From: UBA5177 sp002413265
GTDB lineage: Bacteria > Chloroflexota > UBA5177
Reading direction: 5' to 3'
Assembly (NCBI GenBank): GCA_036752825.1
Contig: DAIORV010000004.1
Span: 8,702 to 72,701 of the forward strand
DNA: 64,000 nt
Below, one piece after another: positions 57,715 through 64,000 of this stretch. Under the pieces are notes generated by a model. The model had not been told where the DNA came from and searched no databases. It saw only the letters and a list, made by a program, of their open reading frames with translations. Each line of letters starts with the position of its first letter. Within the stretch, counting starts at the first letter, position 1. The position numbers and the translations under genes are program-made.

Positions 57715-59484
57715 TTAGAAGGTCTTGCCGGCGTTCAGCAAGAGCTGCTCGATGATGGGGCCGAGCGAGTAAGCGGGGAAGTACGTCAGTACGGCCACGA
57801 TGACGATCACGGCGATCAGCAGGATGCTGAAGGTCGGGCCGTCGGTTGGAAACGTGCCCAGGCTCACCGGCACCGTCTTCTTACGCGCCATCGAGCCGCC
57901 GATGGCGATAAGGGGTGTGAGGAACAGGAAACGGCCGATCAGCATGGCGATGCCACCGGCCACGTTGTAAAAATTGAACGACGGCTGCAGCGTCGGTGTT
58001 GCGGTCCCCAAGCCGGCGAAGGCGGACCCATTGTTGGCGTTCTGCGAGGTAAAGGCGTACAGCACCTCGCTCAGCCCGTGAGGGCCGGGATTGAAGATGG
58101 CGGCCGTCCCCCACGTGCCGATGATGGCCAGAGCCGAGAAGAACAGGATGTTGGCCGGTGAGATGAGCAGGGCGAGACTCGCCATCTTGATCTCAAAGCT
58201 CTCGACCTTCTTGCCCAGGTATTCGGGCATCCGGCCGACCATGAGACCCGCGATGAAGACGGCCAGAATGGCGTACATCAGCATGCCGTAGAGCCCGGCT
58301 CCGACGCCGCCAAAGATGACCTCTCCGGTCGCCATGTTGACCAGCGGCACGGCCCCCGCTAGCGGCATGAAGCTGTCGTGCCAGGCGTTGATGGCGCCGC
58401 AAGAGGCATCGGTCGTAATGGTCGCCCACATCGCCGAGTCGACGATGCCGAAGCGGACCTCCTTGCCCTCCATGTTGCCGCCCGGCTGCGACGAGGTTGC
58501 CACGGTCTGAACGTGCGCGTGTGAGGCGATCAAGTGGTTGCCGTTCTGCTCGAAGCCGACGGCTGTGAAATAACCGGCCGAGAAGAGGACGAACATGGCC
58601 GCCCACAGGGCCCAGCCCTGCTTGGTGTTCCCGACCCACTTGCCGAACATGTAGACGAGGCCGGAGCCGAGCAGGAAGATCGAAAGCATCTCCCCAAAGT
58701 TGGAGAGTGGGGTGGGGTTCTCATAAGGGTGGGCGGAGTTGGCGTTCATGAACCCGCCCCCGTTAGTTCCCAGCTCCTTGATGGCCTCCTGGGTGGCTAT
58801 CGGTCCCTGCGCGATCGTTTGTGTCCCGCCCTCCAGCGTGTGCACAAGCGTGTACGCGCTGAAGTTCTGCGGCACACCCTGCCAGATCAGGAAGAAGGTG
58901 AAGATAAACAGGATGGGTAGGAGCAAATAAAGGACGCAGCGCACCACGTCCACCCAGAAGGAGCCGACGCCGACGGCGCTGCGACGAGCCAGGCCACGAA
59001 CCAGCGCCACGGCGGCCACGATGCCCGTAGCGGCCGACATCCAGTTGTGGGTTGCCAGCCCAGCCATCTGCGTGAGATAGCTCATAGTGGCTTCGCCCGT
59101 GTAGTTCTGCCAGTTGGTGTTGGTGGTGAAGCTCACGGCGGTATTCCACGCCAGAACCTGCGTCACGTTGGGCAGGTGCTGAGGATTGAAGAGGCTCCCA
59201 TGCCATTGCTGGGTCCTCTCGATCAGGTAGGTGATCAGGAGGCCCACGATGCTGAAGGCGAGGATGGCCAGCATGTAGACGTACCAGCGCATCTCCTCCT
59301 CTTCGTCGACCCGCGTGATCCGATAGATCCCGACCTCGACCGGCCGGAGAATCGGATGCAGGAAGGTGCGCTGCCCGGTAAAGATCCGGTACATGTGAGT
59401 TCCGACGGGTTTGGCGGAGAGCAGCAGGAGAATGCTGTAGAGCGCCCATTGAATAATCGCGTTGCCGATCAGCCAGGAAGGCAT
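57715..59484 (-). CDS. kdpA: potassium-transporting ATPase potassium-binding subunit A
   Basis: The 589-residue protein belongs to the superfamily of K+ transporters with four M1PM2 repeats. Selectivity-filter loops include VSFTTNTNWQNYTGE (repeat 1), LGTNGGGFMNANSAHPYENP (repeat 2), CGAINAWHDSFM (repeat 3) and NANNGSAFAGL (repeat 4). KdpA binds K+ and passes it through the intersubunit tunnel to KdpB. It starts 2 bases after kdpF. N-terminal WLIGNAIIQWALYSILLLLS is the first membrane segment. Confidence 0.97.
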   Translation of the reverse strand: MPSWLIGNAIIQWALYSILLLLSAKPVGTHMYRIFTGQRTFLHPILRPVEVGIYRITRVDEEEEMRWYVYMLAILAFSIVGLLITYLIERTQQWHGSLFNPQHLPNVTQVLAWNTAVSFTTNTNWQNYTGEATMSYLTQMAGLATHNWMSAATGIVAAVALVRGLARRSAVGVGSFWVDVVRCVLYLLLPILFIFTFFLIWQGVPQNFSAYTLVHTLEGGTQTIAQGPIATQEAIKELGTNGGGFMNANSAHPYENPTPLSNFGEMLSIFLLGSGLVYMFGKWVGNTKQGWALWAAMFVLFSAGYFTAVGFEQNGNHLIASHAHVQTVATSSQPGGNMEGKEVRFGIVDSAMWATITTDASCGAINAWHDSFMPLAGAVPLVNMATGEVIFGGVGAGLYGMLMYAILAVFIAGLMVGRMPEYLGKKVESFEIKMASLALLISPANILFFSALAIIGTWGTAAIFNPGPHGLSEVLYAFTSQNANNGSAFAGLGTATPTLQPSFNFYNVAGGIAMLIGRFLFLTPLIAIGGSMARKKTVPVSLGTFPTDGPTFSILLIAVIVIVAVLTYFPAYSLGPIIEQLLLNAGKTF

Positions 59485-59486
59485 AG

Positions 59487-59573
59487 CTAGAAGACCTCCG
59501 GGCGGATGAGCGCCACGAACAGGTAGATCAAAACCAGGACCGTGACGATGGTTAGCAGGATGTTCTCGATCAC
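59487..59573 (-). CDS. kdpF: potassium-transporting ATPase accessory peptide KdpF
   Basis: The 28-residue single-span peptide reads MIENILLTIVTVLVLIYLFV followed by ALIRPEVF; the ending matches the KdpF consensus (AL-x-x-P/A-E-x-F). It lies directly before kdpA and stabilises the KdpABC complex in the membrane. The GTG start overlaps the stop of the preceding microprotein as GTGA. It is too short for routine gene calls. Confidence 0.88.
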   Translation of the reverse strand: MIENILLTIVTVLVLIYLFVALIRPEVF

Positions 59574-59668
59574 CGGGAGGCCCCCATCAATGCGTCGCAC
59601 CCGAAGGCGAAGGCAACGTTGACGGCAAAGTACACGACGGTGACGACGATAAACAGAAGATCGATCAT
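59570..59668 (-). CDS. 32-residue membrane microprotein preceding kdpF
   Basis: ATG 59668 has AGAAGGAA at good distance. The product has one hydrophobic span (IDLLFIVVTVVYFAVNVAFA) and a short tail with FGCDALMGASR. The Gly-Cys-Asp after the span resembles small uncharacterised ORFs often seen upstream of kdpF (recollection, unverified). Its TGA overlaps the kdpF GTG, so it is translationally coupled to the pump. It could be an additional assembly or regulatory subunit of KdpFABC. Confidence 0.7.
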   Translation of the reverse strand: MIDLLFIVVTVVYFAVNVAFAFGCDALMGASR

Positions 59669-59681
59669 GTGTATTCCTTCT

Positions 59682-60074
59682 CTAGGTGACGGCCTCATGG
59701 GAGGCGCGACCCTTGGCATGCTCAAGAGACTCGACAACGAGACGCAGGAGCGTCTCCATGGGAAATGGCTTTTCCAGGACCGCCGTGCACTGCAGATCCT
59801 TCGCGAGTCGGGAATTGGGGCGCAACGCAGATATAACGATCACCGTCGTGTCGGAGCATTTCCCCAGGCGCAGTGAACGCAGGACCTCCCATCCAGAGCC
59901 ATCGGGCAGCTCGATGTCGAGAAGCAGCAGAGCGGGGCACTCCTCTTCGAGCGCTTCCAATGCCGCTGCCACGGTATCGGCACTCCTGGTCCTGAAAGCG
60001 CGTACGGCCAGGTTGCGCACGATCGATCGCAGGAGCGTGGCGTCGTCTTCGACCACGAGAATTGAGCCGGTCAA
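59682..60074 (-). CDS. single-domain response regulator (receiver only)
   Basis: The 130-residue protein is one CheY-like receiver: ILVVEDDATLLRSIVRNLAV (acid pocket), phospho-acceptor Asp in LLLLDIELPDGSGW, VIVISALRPNS (Thr/Ser switch) and Lys in VLEKPFPMETLL. There is no DNA-binding output domain. It is coupled to the upstream hypothetical by a 4-base overlap and ends 14 bases before the kdp microprotein, so it may pass a kinase signal within the potassium system. That role is inferred. Confidence 0.88.
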   Translation of the reverse strand: MTGSILVVEDDATLLRSIVRNLAVRAFRTRSADTVAAALEALEEECPALLLLDIELPDGSGWEVLRSLRLGKCSDTTVIVISALRPNSRLAKDLQCTAVLEKPFPMETLLRLVVESLEHAKGRASHEAVT

Positions 60075-60520
60075 CGGCGATGCAGGTCGCGTGGGGAGTG
60101 AGGCGGATCAACAGCCGGAAGGTGCTTCGCACTCTCGATCTGGCTCTGTACGGTGAGACGTGCCGGGGCTGAGTGCAAAGTTTTCGCATGCGTGTATTCC
60201 CACTCCGCGACTCGGAGCATGAGGTATGGGTCGGCCAGAACGATCCGCTCCCAGGGCCCGATGCGCCAGGCCGAGATGACCAGGTCTCGAACTTCCGCGT
60301 ATCGTGCCAGGCGCGGTTCAACAAAGATCTTGACGTCTTGTGCATGCCACTCGACCAGCTCGGGAGGTGGCTCGACACGGGTCCAGCCGATAACGGCGGC
60401 GTCCGGAAAGCCGGTCTTCGGAGACAGCCGTTGCACCCGCAGGACGAGGCGGGCATCTTTGCCGCGTGAGCGGCGTCTGTTGACGGCCGCTCGCGCCCTC
60501 TCATCAACGACGATCCCCAC
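60071..60520 (-). CDS. hypothetical protein at the head of the kdp run
   Basis: The 149-residue protein is not recognised. It begins with a basic segment (RARAAVNRRRSRGKDARLVL), has central mixed alpha-beta sequence (FPDAAVIGWTRVEPPPELVE, HAQDVKIFVEPRLARYAEVR) and a C-terminal basic tail (PPHSPRDLHRR). No membrane span or metal motif is seen. Its stop overlaps the receiver gene as ATGA, and the gene is the first of the minus-strand kdp run, divergent from the APC permease. The GTAAAC repeats lie just upstream. Confidence 0.6.
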   Translation of the reverse strand: MGIVVDERARAAVNRRRSRGKDARLVLRVQRLSPKTGFPDAAVIGWTRVEPPPELVEWHAQDVKIFVEPRLARYAEVRDLVISAWRIGPWERIVLADPYLMLRVAEWEYTHAKTLHSAPARLTVQSQIESAKHLPAVDPPHSPRDLHRR

Positions 60521-60579
60521 TCATCCACCCCTCATATGCGTCTCCGTCGTCAATGTGGATGACCCGGCATTAATGCGGC

Positions 60580-60741
60580 GTAAACGGGATCGCGACGATC
60601 GTGAACAGATATAAACGCGTCGAATTTCGCCCCCGTCGATGGGTGTTGAGAGTCGCCAGGGGCACGCGGGCGTGGACGCAGGTGGCGGAGAACGAGTCGA
60701 GGATGTAAACGACTGTTTACGCCGCGACGGCCACCGTTTAC
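60580..60741. promoter_or_regulatory. GTAAAC/GTTTAC repeat cluster (candidate operator)
   Basis: In the 250-base divergent spacer, GTAAAC occurs at 60580-60585 and 60705-60710, and GTTTAC at 60715-60720 and 60736-60741. The middle pair forms a perfect inverted repeat with 4-base spacing. The two GTTTAC copies are 21 bases (two helical turns) apart. KdpE of E. coli recognises TTTA-containing direct repeats, so a KdpE or similar site is plausible. The rest of 60521-60769 shows no clear promoter. Confidence 0.5.
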
Positions 60742-60769
60742 GTCTGGTTAATGTCATCCCTGGTATTTC

Positions 60770-62380
60770 ATGGCTGCAATGGCAGCAAGTGAAGCACCAA
60801 CAGGAGCGCGGCAACTCCGTCGCGCCGTCGGAACCTGGGGATCGTATAGCTGGGGATACGCCGATGTGGGGGCGGACATCTACGTCGCGCTCGGTCTCGT
60901 GGTCGCCGCCGCCGCGGGACTCGCCAACGTTGCCTTTCTCTTTGCCGGCCTCGTCTACGTCTGTGTCGGCCTGGCGTACACGGAGCTGTCGGCCATGTAT
61001 CCGCTTGCCGGCGGTGGGCAGCTGTTTGTGCTTCGCGGCCTTGGAGACTTCTGGGGGTTCGTGGCCGGGTGGGCCGTGCTTCTCGACTTCACGATCGACA
61101 TCGCGCTCTTCGCATACTTCTCAGCGGGTTATTTTGATCATTTCTTTCCCGCACTGAGCCAGCCTCCGTGGATCATCCTCGAGGCGATGGCACTCGTTGT
61201 GTGCTTGCTGGTCCTGAACATCATCGGGGTGCGGGAATCCTCCAAGCTCAACGAAATCGTTGCCGGCGCGGACATAGCCGTGGAAGCGTGCCTCATATTT
61301 GTCGGGTTCTTCTTCGCGTTCGATCCCGGCTTCTACGCGCACCAGGTGCAGATGACCCTCACCCACTTCGACCCCTCGAAACTGCTCTTTGGGACTTCCC
61401 TCGCAATCATTTCTTTCGTGGGTCTGGAGTCGATCGCGCAAGCATCGCAGGAGACGCTGCGCCCGACGACTGTAGTGCCACGCACCTCAGTCGCCTTGAT
61501 CCTGACCATCATCGCCTACGCGCTCGCGCTCTCGAACCTGGCGCTCGGGTTGATTCCGTGGCAGACCTACGACCCCGCCTCGACGCAACAGGCTTTCTGC
61601 CATGGCCTTCACCATCTCGCGTGCTCAAACGAGCATCTGGCCCACGAAAATGCCCCCGTGGCATGGCTCGCTATCCATCTACCGTTGATTGGACAGATCG
61701 CGGCCCCGCTGATCGCCGTTCTTGGTGCAGTGCTTCTCCTCATCTCGTCCAACGCCGGAGTCTACGGCTCTTCGCGAATCATGTACTCCATGGCGGTGAA
61801 TCAGCTGTCCCCGCGCATCTTCACCAAGGTGCATGCTCGGTTTCTGACGCCGGTTCTGTCACTGGTGGTGTTTGCAGTCATCGCGCTGGCGGAGCTGGTT
61901 TTTGCCGGGCTCACCTCAAATGCCGCGACTACTCTCGGGGACATGTACGCCTTCGGCGCCGCCTCCAGCTACTCGCTGGTCTTCGTCTCGCTGCTGACGC
62001 TGCGCTTCACCGATACCGATACGCCACGAACCTTTCGCGTTCCCTGGAACGTGCCGGTGCGCCGCAAAGGAGTCACCTACGAGATCCCCATCGTCGGCGT
62101 CCTGGGTCTCTTCGGAATCCTCAGCGTGCTCGTCGCCACGATTCTCACTCATCCGATAGGCCGGATTGCGGGCCCCGTTTGGATCGCGCTCGGCCTTCTT
62201 GGCTTCTTTATCTACCGGCGCAAAAATGGACTTCCATTCCCGCGATCCCTTAAGCGCGACTGGCCGTCGCGGCAGCTGGCCGTATACGAGGAGTCAGGGG
62301 AGGTCGAGCTCGCCGAGGAGTATCGCGAGGCTTTGCGCCGCCGCGGGCGCGATTTTTCCAGTCGGGGTCATGCGGGCTAA
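60770..62380 (+). CDS. APC-superfamily permease
   Basis: The 536-residue protein has about twelve membrane segments. The first carries SWGYADVGADIYVALGLV, followed by VYVCVGLAYTELSAMYPLAG, typical of amino acid/polyamine/organocation transporters. LLFGTSLAIISFVGLESIAQ is TM6-like and SNAGVYGSSRIMYSMAVNQL is TM8-like. A hydrophilic C-terminal region of about 45 residues ends in SSRGHAG. Amino acids are the usual substrate, but K+-transporting APC members (KimA) exist and the kdp surroundings make that worth testing. It is divergent from the kdp run. Confidence 0.85.
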   Translation: MAAMAASEAPTGARQLRRAVGTWGSYSWGYADVGADIYVALGLVVAAAAGLANVAFLFAGLVYVCVGLAYTELSAMYPLAGGGQLFVLRGLGDFWGFVAGWAVLLDFTIDIALFAYFSAGYFDHFFPALSQPPWIILEAMALVVCLLVLNIIGVRESSKLNEIVAGADIAVEACLIFVGFFFAFDPGFYAHQVQMTLTHFDPSKLLFGTSLAIISFVGLESIAQASQETLRPTTVVPRTSVALILTIIAYALALSNLALGLIPWQTYDPASTQQAFCHGLHHLACSNEHLAHENAPVAWLAIHLPLIGQIAAPLIAVLGAVLLLISSNAGVYGSSRIMYSMAVNQLSPRIFTKVHARFLTPVLSLVVFAVIALAELVFAGLTSNAATTLGDMYAFGAASSYSLVFVSLLTLRFTDTDTPRTFRVPWNVPVRRKGVTYEIPIVGVLGLFGILSVLVATILTHPIGRIAGPVWIALGLLGFFIYRRKNGLPFPRSLKRDWPSRQLAVYEESGEVELAEEYREALRRRGRDFSSRGHAG

Positions 62381-62675
62381 TCGGAACACATCTTCGGGGA
62401 CTCAGCGGCGCCGTATCCGGATACACAGCGACCGCGTGCTGCCGATTTACTTTCGATACGCCGTACCGGCCATCGCTTCGGTGCTTCTCACGGTGGCCGT
62501 TGTCGACTTAGGAGAGCGAATGGTCCCCACCGCGGCCGCCTCCGGCCGTTTGGTGCACTCATTTGCGATGATCGGGCTCTTCCTCGTCGTCGATGCAGCT
62601 CTTGGCCGCCTCTGGAACCAGTGGCTGGATTCCCGGCCCTCGTTGGTGGTTCTTCACGGTGGTCGAAGAGGATAG
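62370..62675 (+). CDS. small two-span membrane protein
   Basis: The 101-residue protein has a basic N-terminus (QRRRIRIHSDRV), two hydrophobic segments (YFRYAVPAIASVLLTVAVVD; SFAMIGLFLVVDAALG) and a basic tail (LVVLHGGRRG). It resembles the DUF4118 half-bundle seen in KdpD-type sensors only loosely, and no family is certain. ATG 62370 overlaps the 3' end of the APC gene by 11 bases, so it is probably co-translated. It is convergent with kdpE. Confidence 0.55.
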   Translation: MRANRNTSSGTQRRRIRIHSDRVLPIYFRYAVPAIASVLLTVAVVDLGERMVPTAAASGRLVHSFAMIGLFLVVDAALGRLWNQWLDSRPSLVVLHGGRRG

Positions 62676-62708
62676 CCCGAATCGGCCTTTAGGCTACCTT
62701 GGATATTG

Positions 62709-63401
62709 TTATTCGACCGGCAGAACGCGGTATCCGACCCCCGGGTCGGTCACTATGTGTCTCGGGTGTGCCGGATCCTCCTCGATCTTGCGCCGCAGCC
62801 GGTTCACGAACACCCGCAGATACTGCGCCTCCTGCTTATATTCAGGCCCCCAGACCGCGGCGAGCAGCATGCGGTGCGTCACCACTTTGCCCGCATTACG
62901 CATCAAATACAGAAGAACGTCGTACTCACGCGCGGTCAACTCCATCGCCTGGCCGTTCCGGGTGGCCTCCCGCGTGCCCAGATCGATGGCCAACGAGCCC
63001 ACTTCTATGGTTCCGCTCTGTACCTGCATGTCCACCGGACGTCGAAGCAATGCTCGAATGCGCGCGATGACTTCGTCGATCCCGAACGGCTTGGTGACGT
63101 AGTCGTCAGCGCCGAGGTCGAGCGCCCGGACCTTGGCACGCTCCTCGCCTCGGGCCGAGAGGATCAGAATTGGGAACGACCACTCGCGGCGAATGGCTTC
63201 GCACACCTCGAGGCCGGACATCCCGGGAAGCATGAGGTCGAGCACCAGAAGATCCGGCGGCGCTTCCTCGACCTGCGCCAGCGCTTCCTCACCGGTCTCC
63301 ACGCCACTGACGTTGTAGCCACGGGCCCTCAGGTTCGTTGTCAGAGCACGCAGAATCGCGGGCTCGTCGTCTACCACCAGGATTTTGGTACCGGAGCTCA
63401 A
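62709..63401 (-). CDS. kdpE: KdpE-like response regulator (OmpR family)
   Basis: The 230-residue protein has a receiver (KILVVDDEPAILRALTTNL; phospho-Asp in LLVLDLMLPGMSG; Lys in YVTKPFG) and an OmpR-type winged helix (LTAREYDVLLYLMRNAGKVV, WGPEYKQEAQYLRVFVNRLR, TDPGVGYR). WGPEY...YLRVFV and the PGVGYR ending are typical of KdpE. TTG 63401 overlaps the kinase stop (TTGA) and is chosen because the domain starts there. It should control the kdp operon, possibly via the repeats at 60580-60741. Confidence 0.88.
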   Translation of the reverse strand: MSSGTKILVVDDEPAILRALTTNLRARGYNVSGVETGEEALAQVEEAPPDLLVLDLMLPGMSGLEVCEAIRREWSFPILILSARGEERAKVRALDLGADDYVTKPFGIDEVIARIRALLRRPVDMQVQSGTIEVGSLAIDLGTREATRNGQAMELTAREYDVLLYLMRNAGKVVTHRMLLAAVWGPEYKQEAQYLRVFVNRLRRKIEEDPAHPRHIVTDPGVGYRVLPVE

Positions 63402-64000
63402 GGAGCAGCCTCTTCTTCCACCTGTTGTTCCGTGACGACCTCCTGATCCAGCGTGGGTAACGAGAAGACGAATCTGGCGCCGCCCTCCTCGCCGGCCTCG
63501 ATCCACACGTGCCCTCCGTGGGCCTCGACCAGCCCTTTGACTATGGCAAGCCCGAGACCGGTGCCGCCCTGCCTGCTTCCTGATCCCGGCAGGCGGTGAA
63601 ATTTGTCAAAAACCTGCGACCGATCTCGTTCCGGCACGCCTGGCCCGCGGTCGGACACTGAAACGCGGACTTCCCGTTTCCCCTCCAGGTCAACCAGCTC
63701 GGCTGAAACCTCGATTGGCGTGCCCGACGGGGCATATTTCCCGGCGTTGTCCAACAGATTTACCAGCACCTGTTCAACTTGAACTACGTCCATCGGTACC
63801 AGTGGCAGGCCCTGCTGTACGTGGATTTCCACCAGGCGGCCCCCAAGGCGGGGCTGCACGCGATCGACGGTTCGGACTATCAATTCCTCGATATCCTCGT
63901 TCTGCTTGACGGGTTTCAATACGCCCGCCTCGATGCGCGAGAGGTCCAGTAGATCCGACACCAGCCGCGTGAGCCGGTCTGCCTCTCGATCGATATCCGT
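63398..64000 (-). CDS. sensor histidine kinase, C-terminal part (cut by window end)
   Basis: Translation of the visible 200 residues gives the end of the HisKA helix (READRLTRLVSDLLDLSRIE) and a full HATPase_c domain: N-box VLVNLLDNAGKYAPSGTPIE, G1 SDRGPGVPE, F-box VFDKFHRL, G2 GTGLGLAIVKGLVEAHGGHV. The frame stays open through base 64000, so sensor and phospho-His lie outside. The sequence resembles the kinase half of KdpD, which fits its coupling to kdpE and the separate KdpD N-domain at 53611-54792. The last 20 residues are acidic. Confidence 0.9.
   Translation of the reverse strand, partial: TDIDREADRLTRLVSDLLDLSRIEAGVLKPVKQNEDIEELIVRTVDRVQPRLGGRLVEIHVQQGLPLVPMDVVQVEQVLVNLLDNAGKYAPSGTPIEVSAELVDLEGKREVRVSVSDRGPGVPERDRSQVFDKFHRLPGSGSRQGGTGLGLAIVKGLVEAHGGHVWIEAGEEGGARFVFSLPTLDQEVVTEQQVEEEAAP

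Noticed and set aside
61168..62253. 361-codon plus-strand ORF
   Set aside because: It overlaps the APC permease in another frame and is Arg-rich without domains.

Overview
The window looks like chromosomal DNA from a GC-rich, uncultured-type soil bacterium of the Chloroflexota/Dormibacterota kind. This is an inference. It rests on a large bacterial SRP RNA with an Alu domain (about 42510-42755), a T-box ahead of leuS, an archaeal-type AspRS, many TTG/GTG starts, and two aerobic carbon-monoxide dehydrogenase clusters next to an all-housekeeping core. No IS element, phage, CRISPR array or rRNA was seen. Five complete tRNA genes (Ala-CGC, Ala-GGC, Gly-CCC, Val-GAC, Thr-CGT) and one tRNA 3' half are present.

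Layout. 1-4.3 kb: tRNA scrap, SnoaL-like protein, rplU-rpmA, tRNA-Ala, a decayed DHFR-like gene, padR divergent from a methyltransferase/YCII pair. 4.3-7.1 kb: T-box parts around a tRNA-Ala gene, then leuS. 7.1-14.5 kb (minus strand): folP-mutL-rpsF-ssb-rpsR-PPIase-lepB-padR-HAAS, with many 4-base overlaps. 14.5-24.4 kb: folE, trxB, aspS, mtaB, a phosphatase, an orphan solute-binding lipoprotein, fabF-accB.

24.5-38.2 kb is the CO-oxidation island: coxG, a MobA-like cytidylyltransferase, XdhC-YHS, form I coxMSL (active-site AYRCSFR), a divergent split xdhC, form II coxSLM (AYRGAGR), then coxD and coxE. Together these supply catalytic subunits, cofactor maturation (MCD cytidylylation, sulfuration) and the AAA/VWA machinery that matures the Cu-Mo site.

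38.2-52 kb: ybeY-pgpH-yqeY, an F420-type oxidoreductase, SRP RNA, a UgpC-like ATPase, two peptidases, ruvC, an M50-like membrane protease, a YcgR/YcgQ-like permease pair with a third coupled gene, and lipoprotein/DUF6062 genes. 52-64 kb is a potassium island: a Ca2+/cation antiporter, a stand-alone KdpD sensor domain, kdpC, kdpB, kdpA, kdpF, an extra 32-residue membrane microprotein, a receiver-only regulator, an APC permease, then KdpE and a histidine kinase cut by the window end. GTAAAC repeats lie in the divergent promoter of this island.

The most unusual items are the T-box leader interrupted by a tRNA gene, the side-by-side form I and form II CODH clusters with shared accessory genes, the extra kdp microprotein with its operator repeats, and a YbeY lacking one zinc-ligand histidine.
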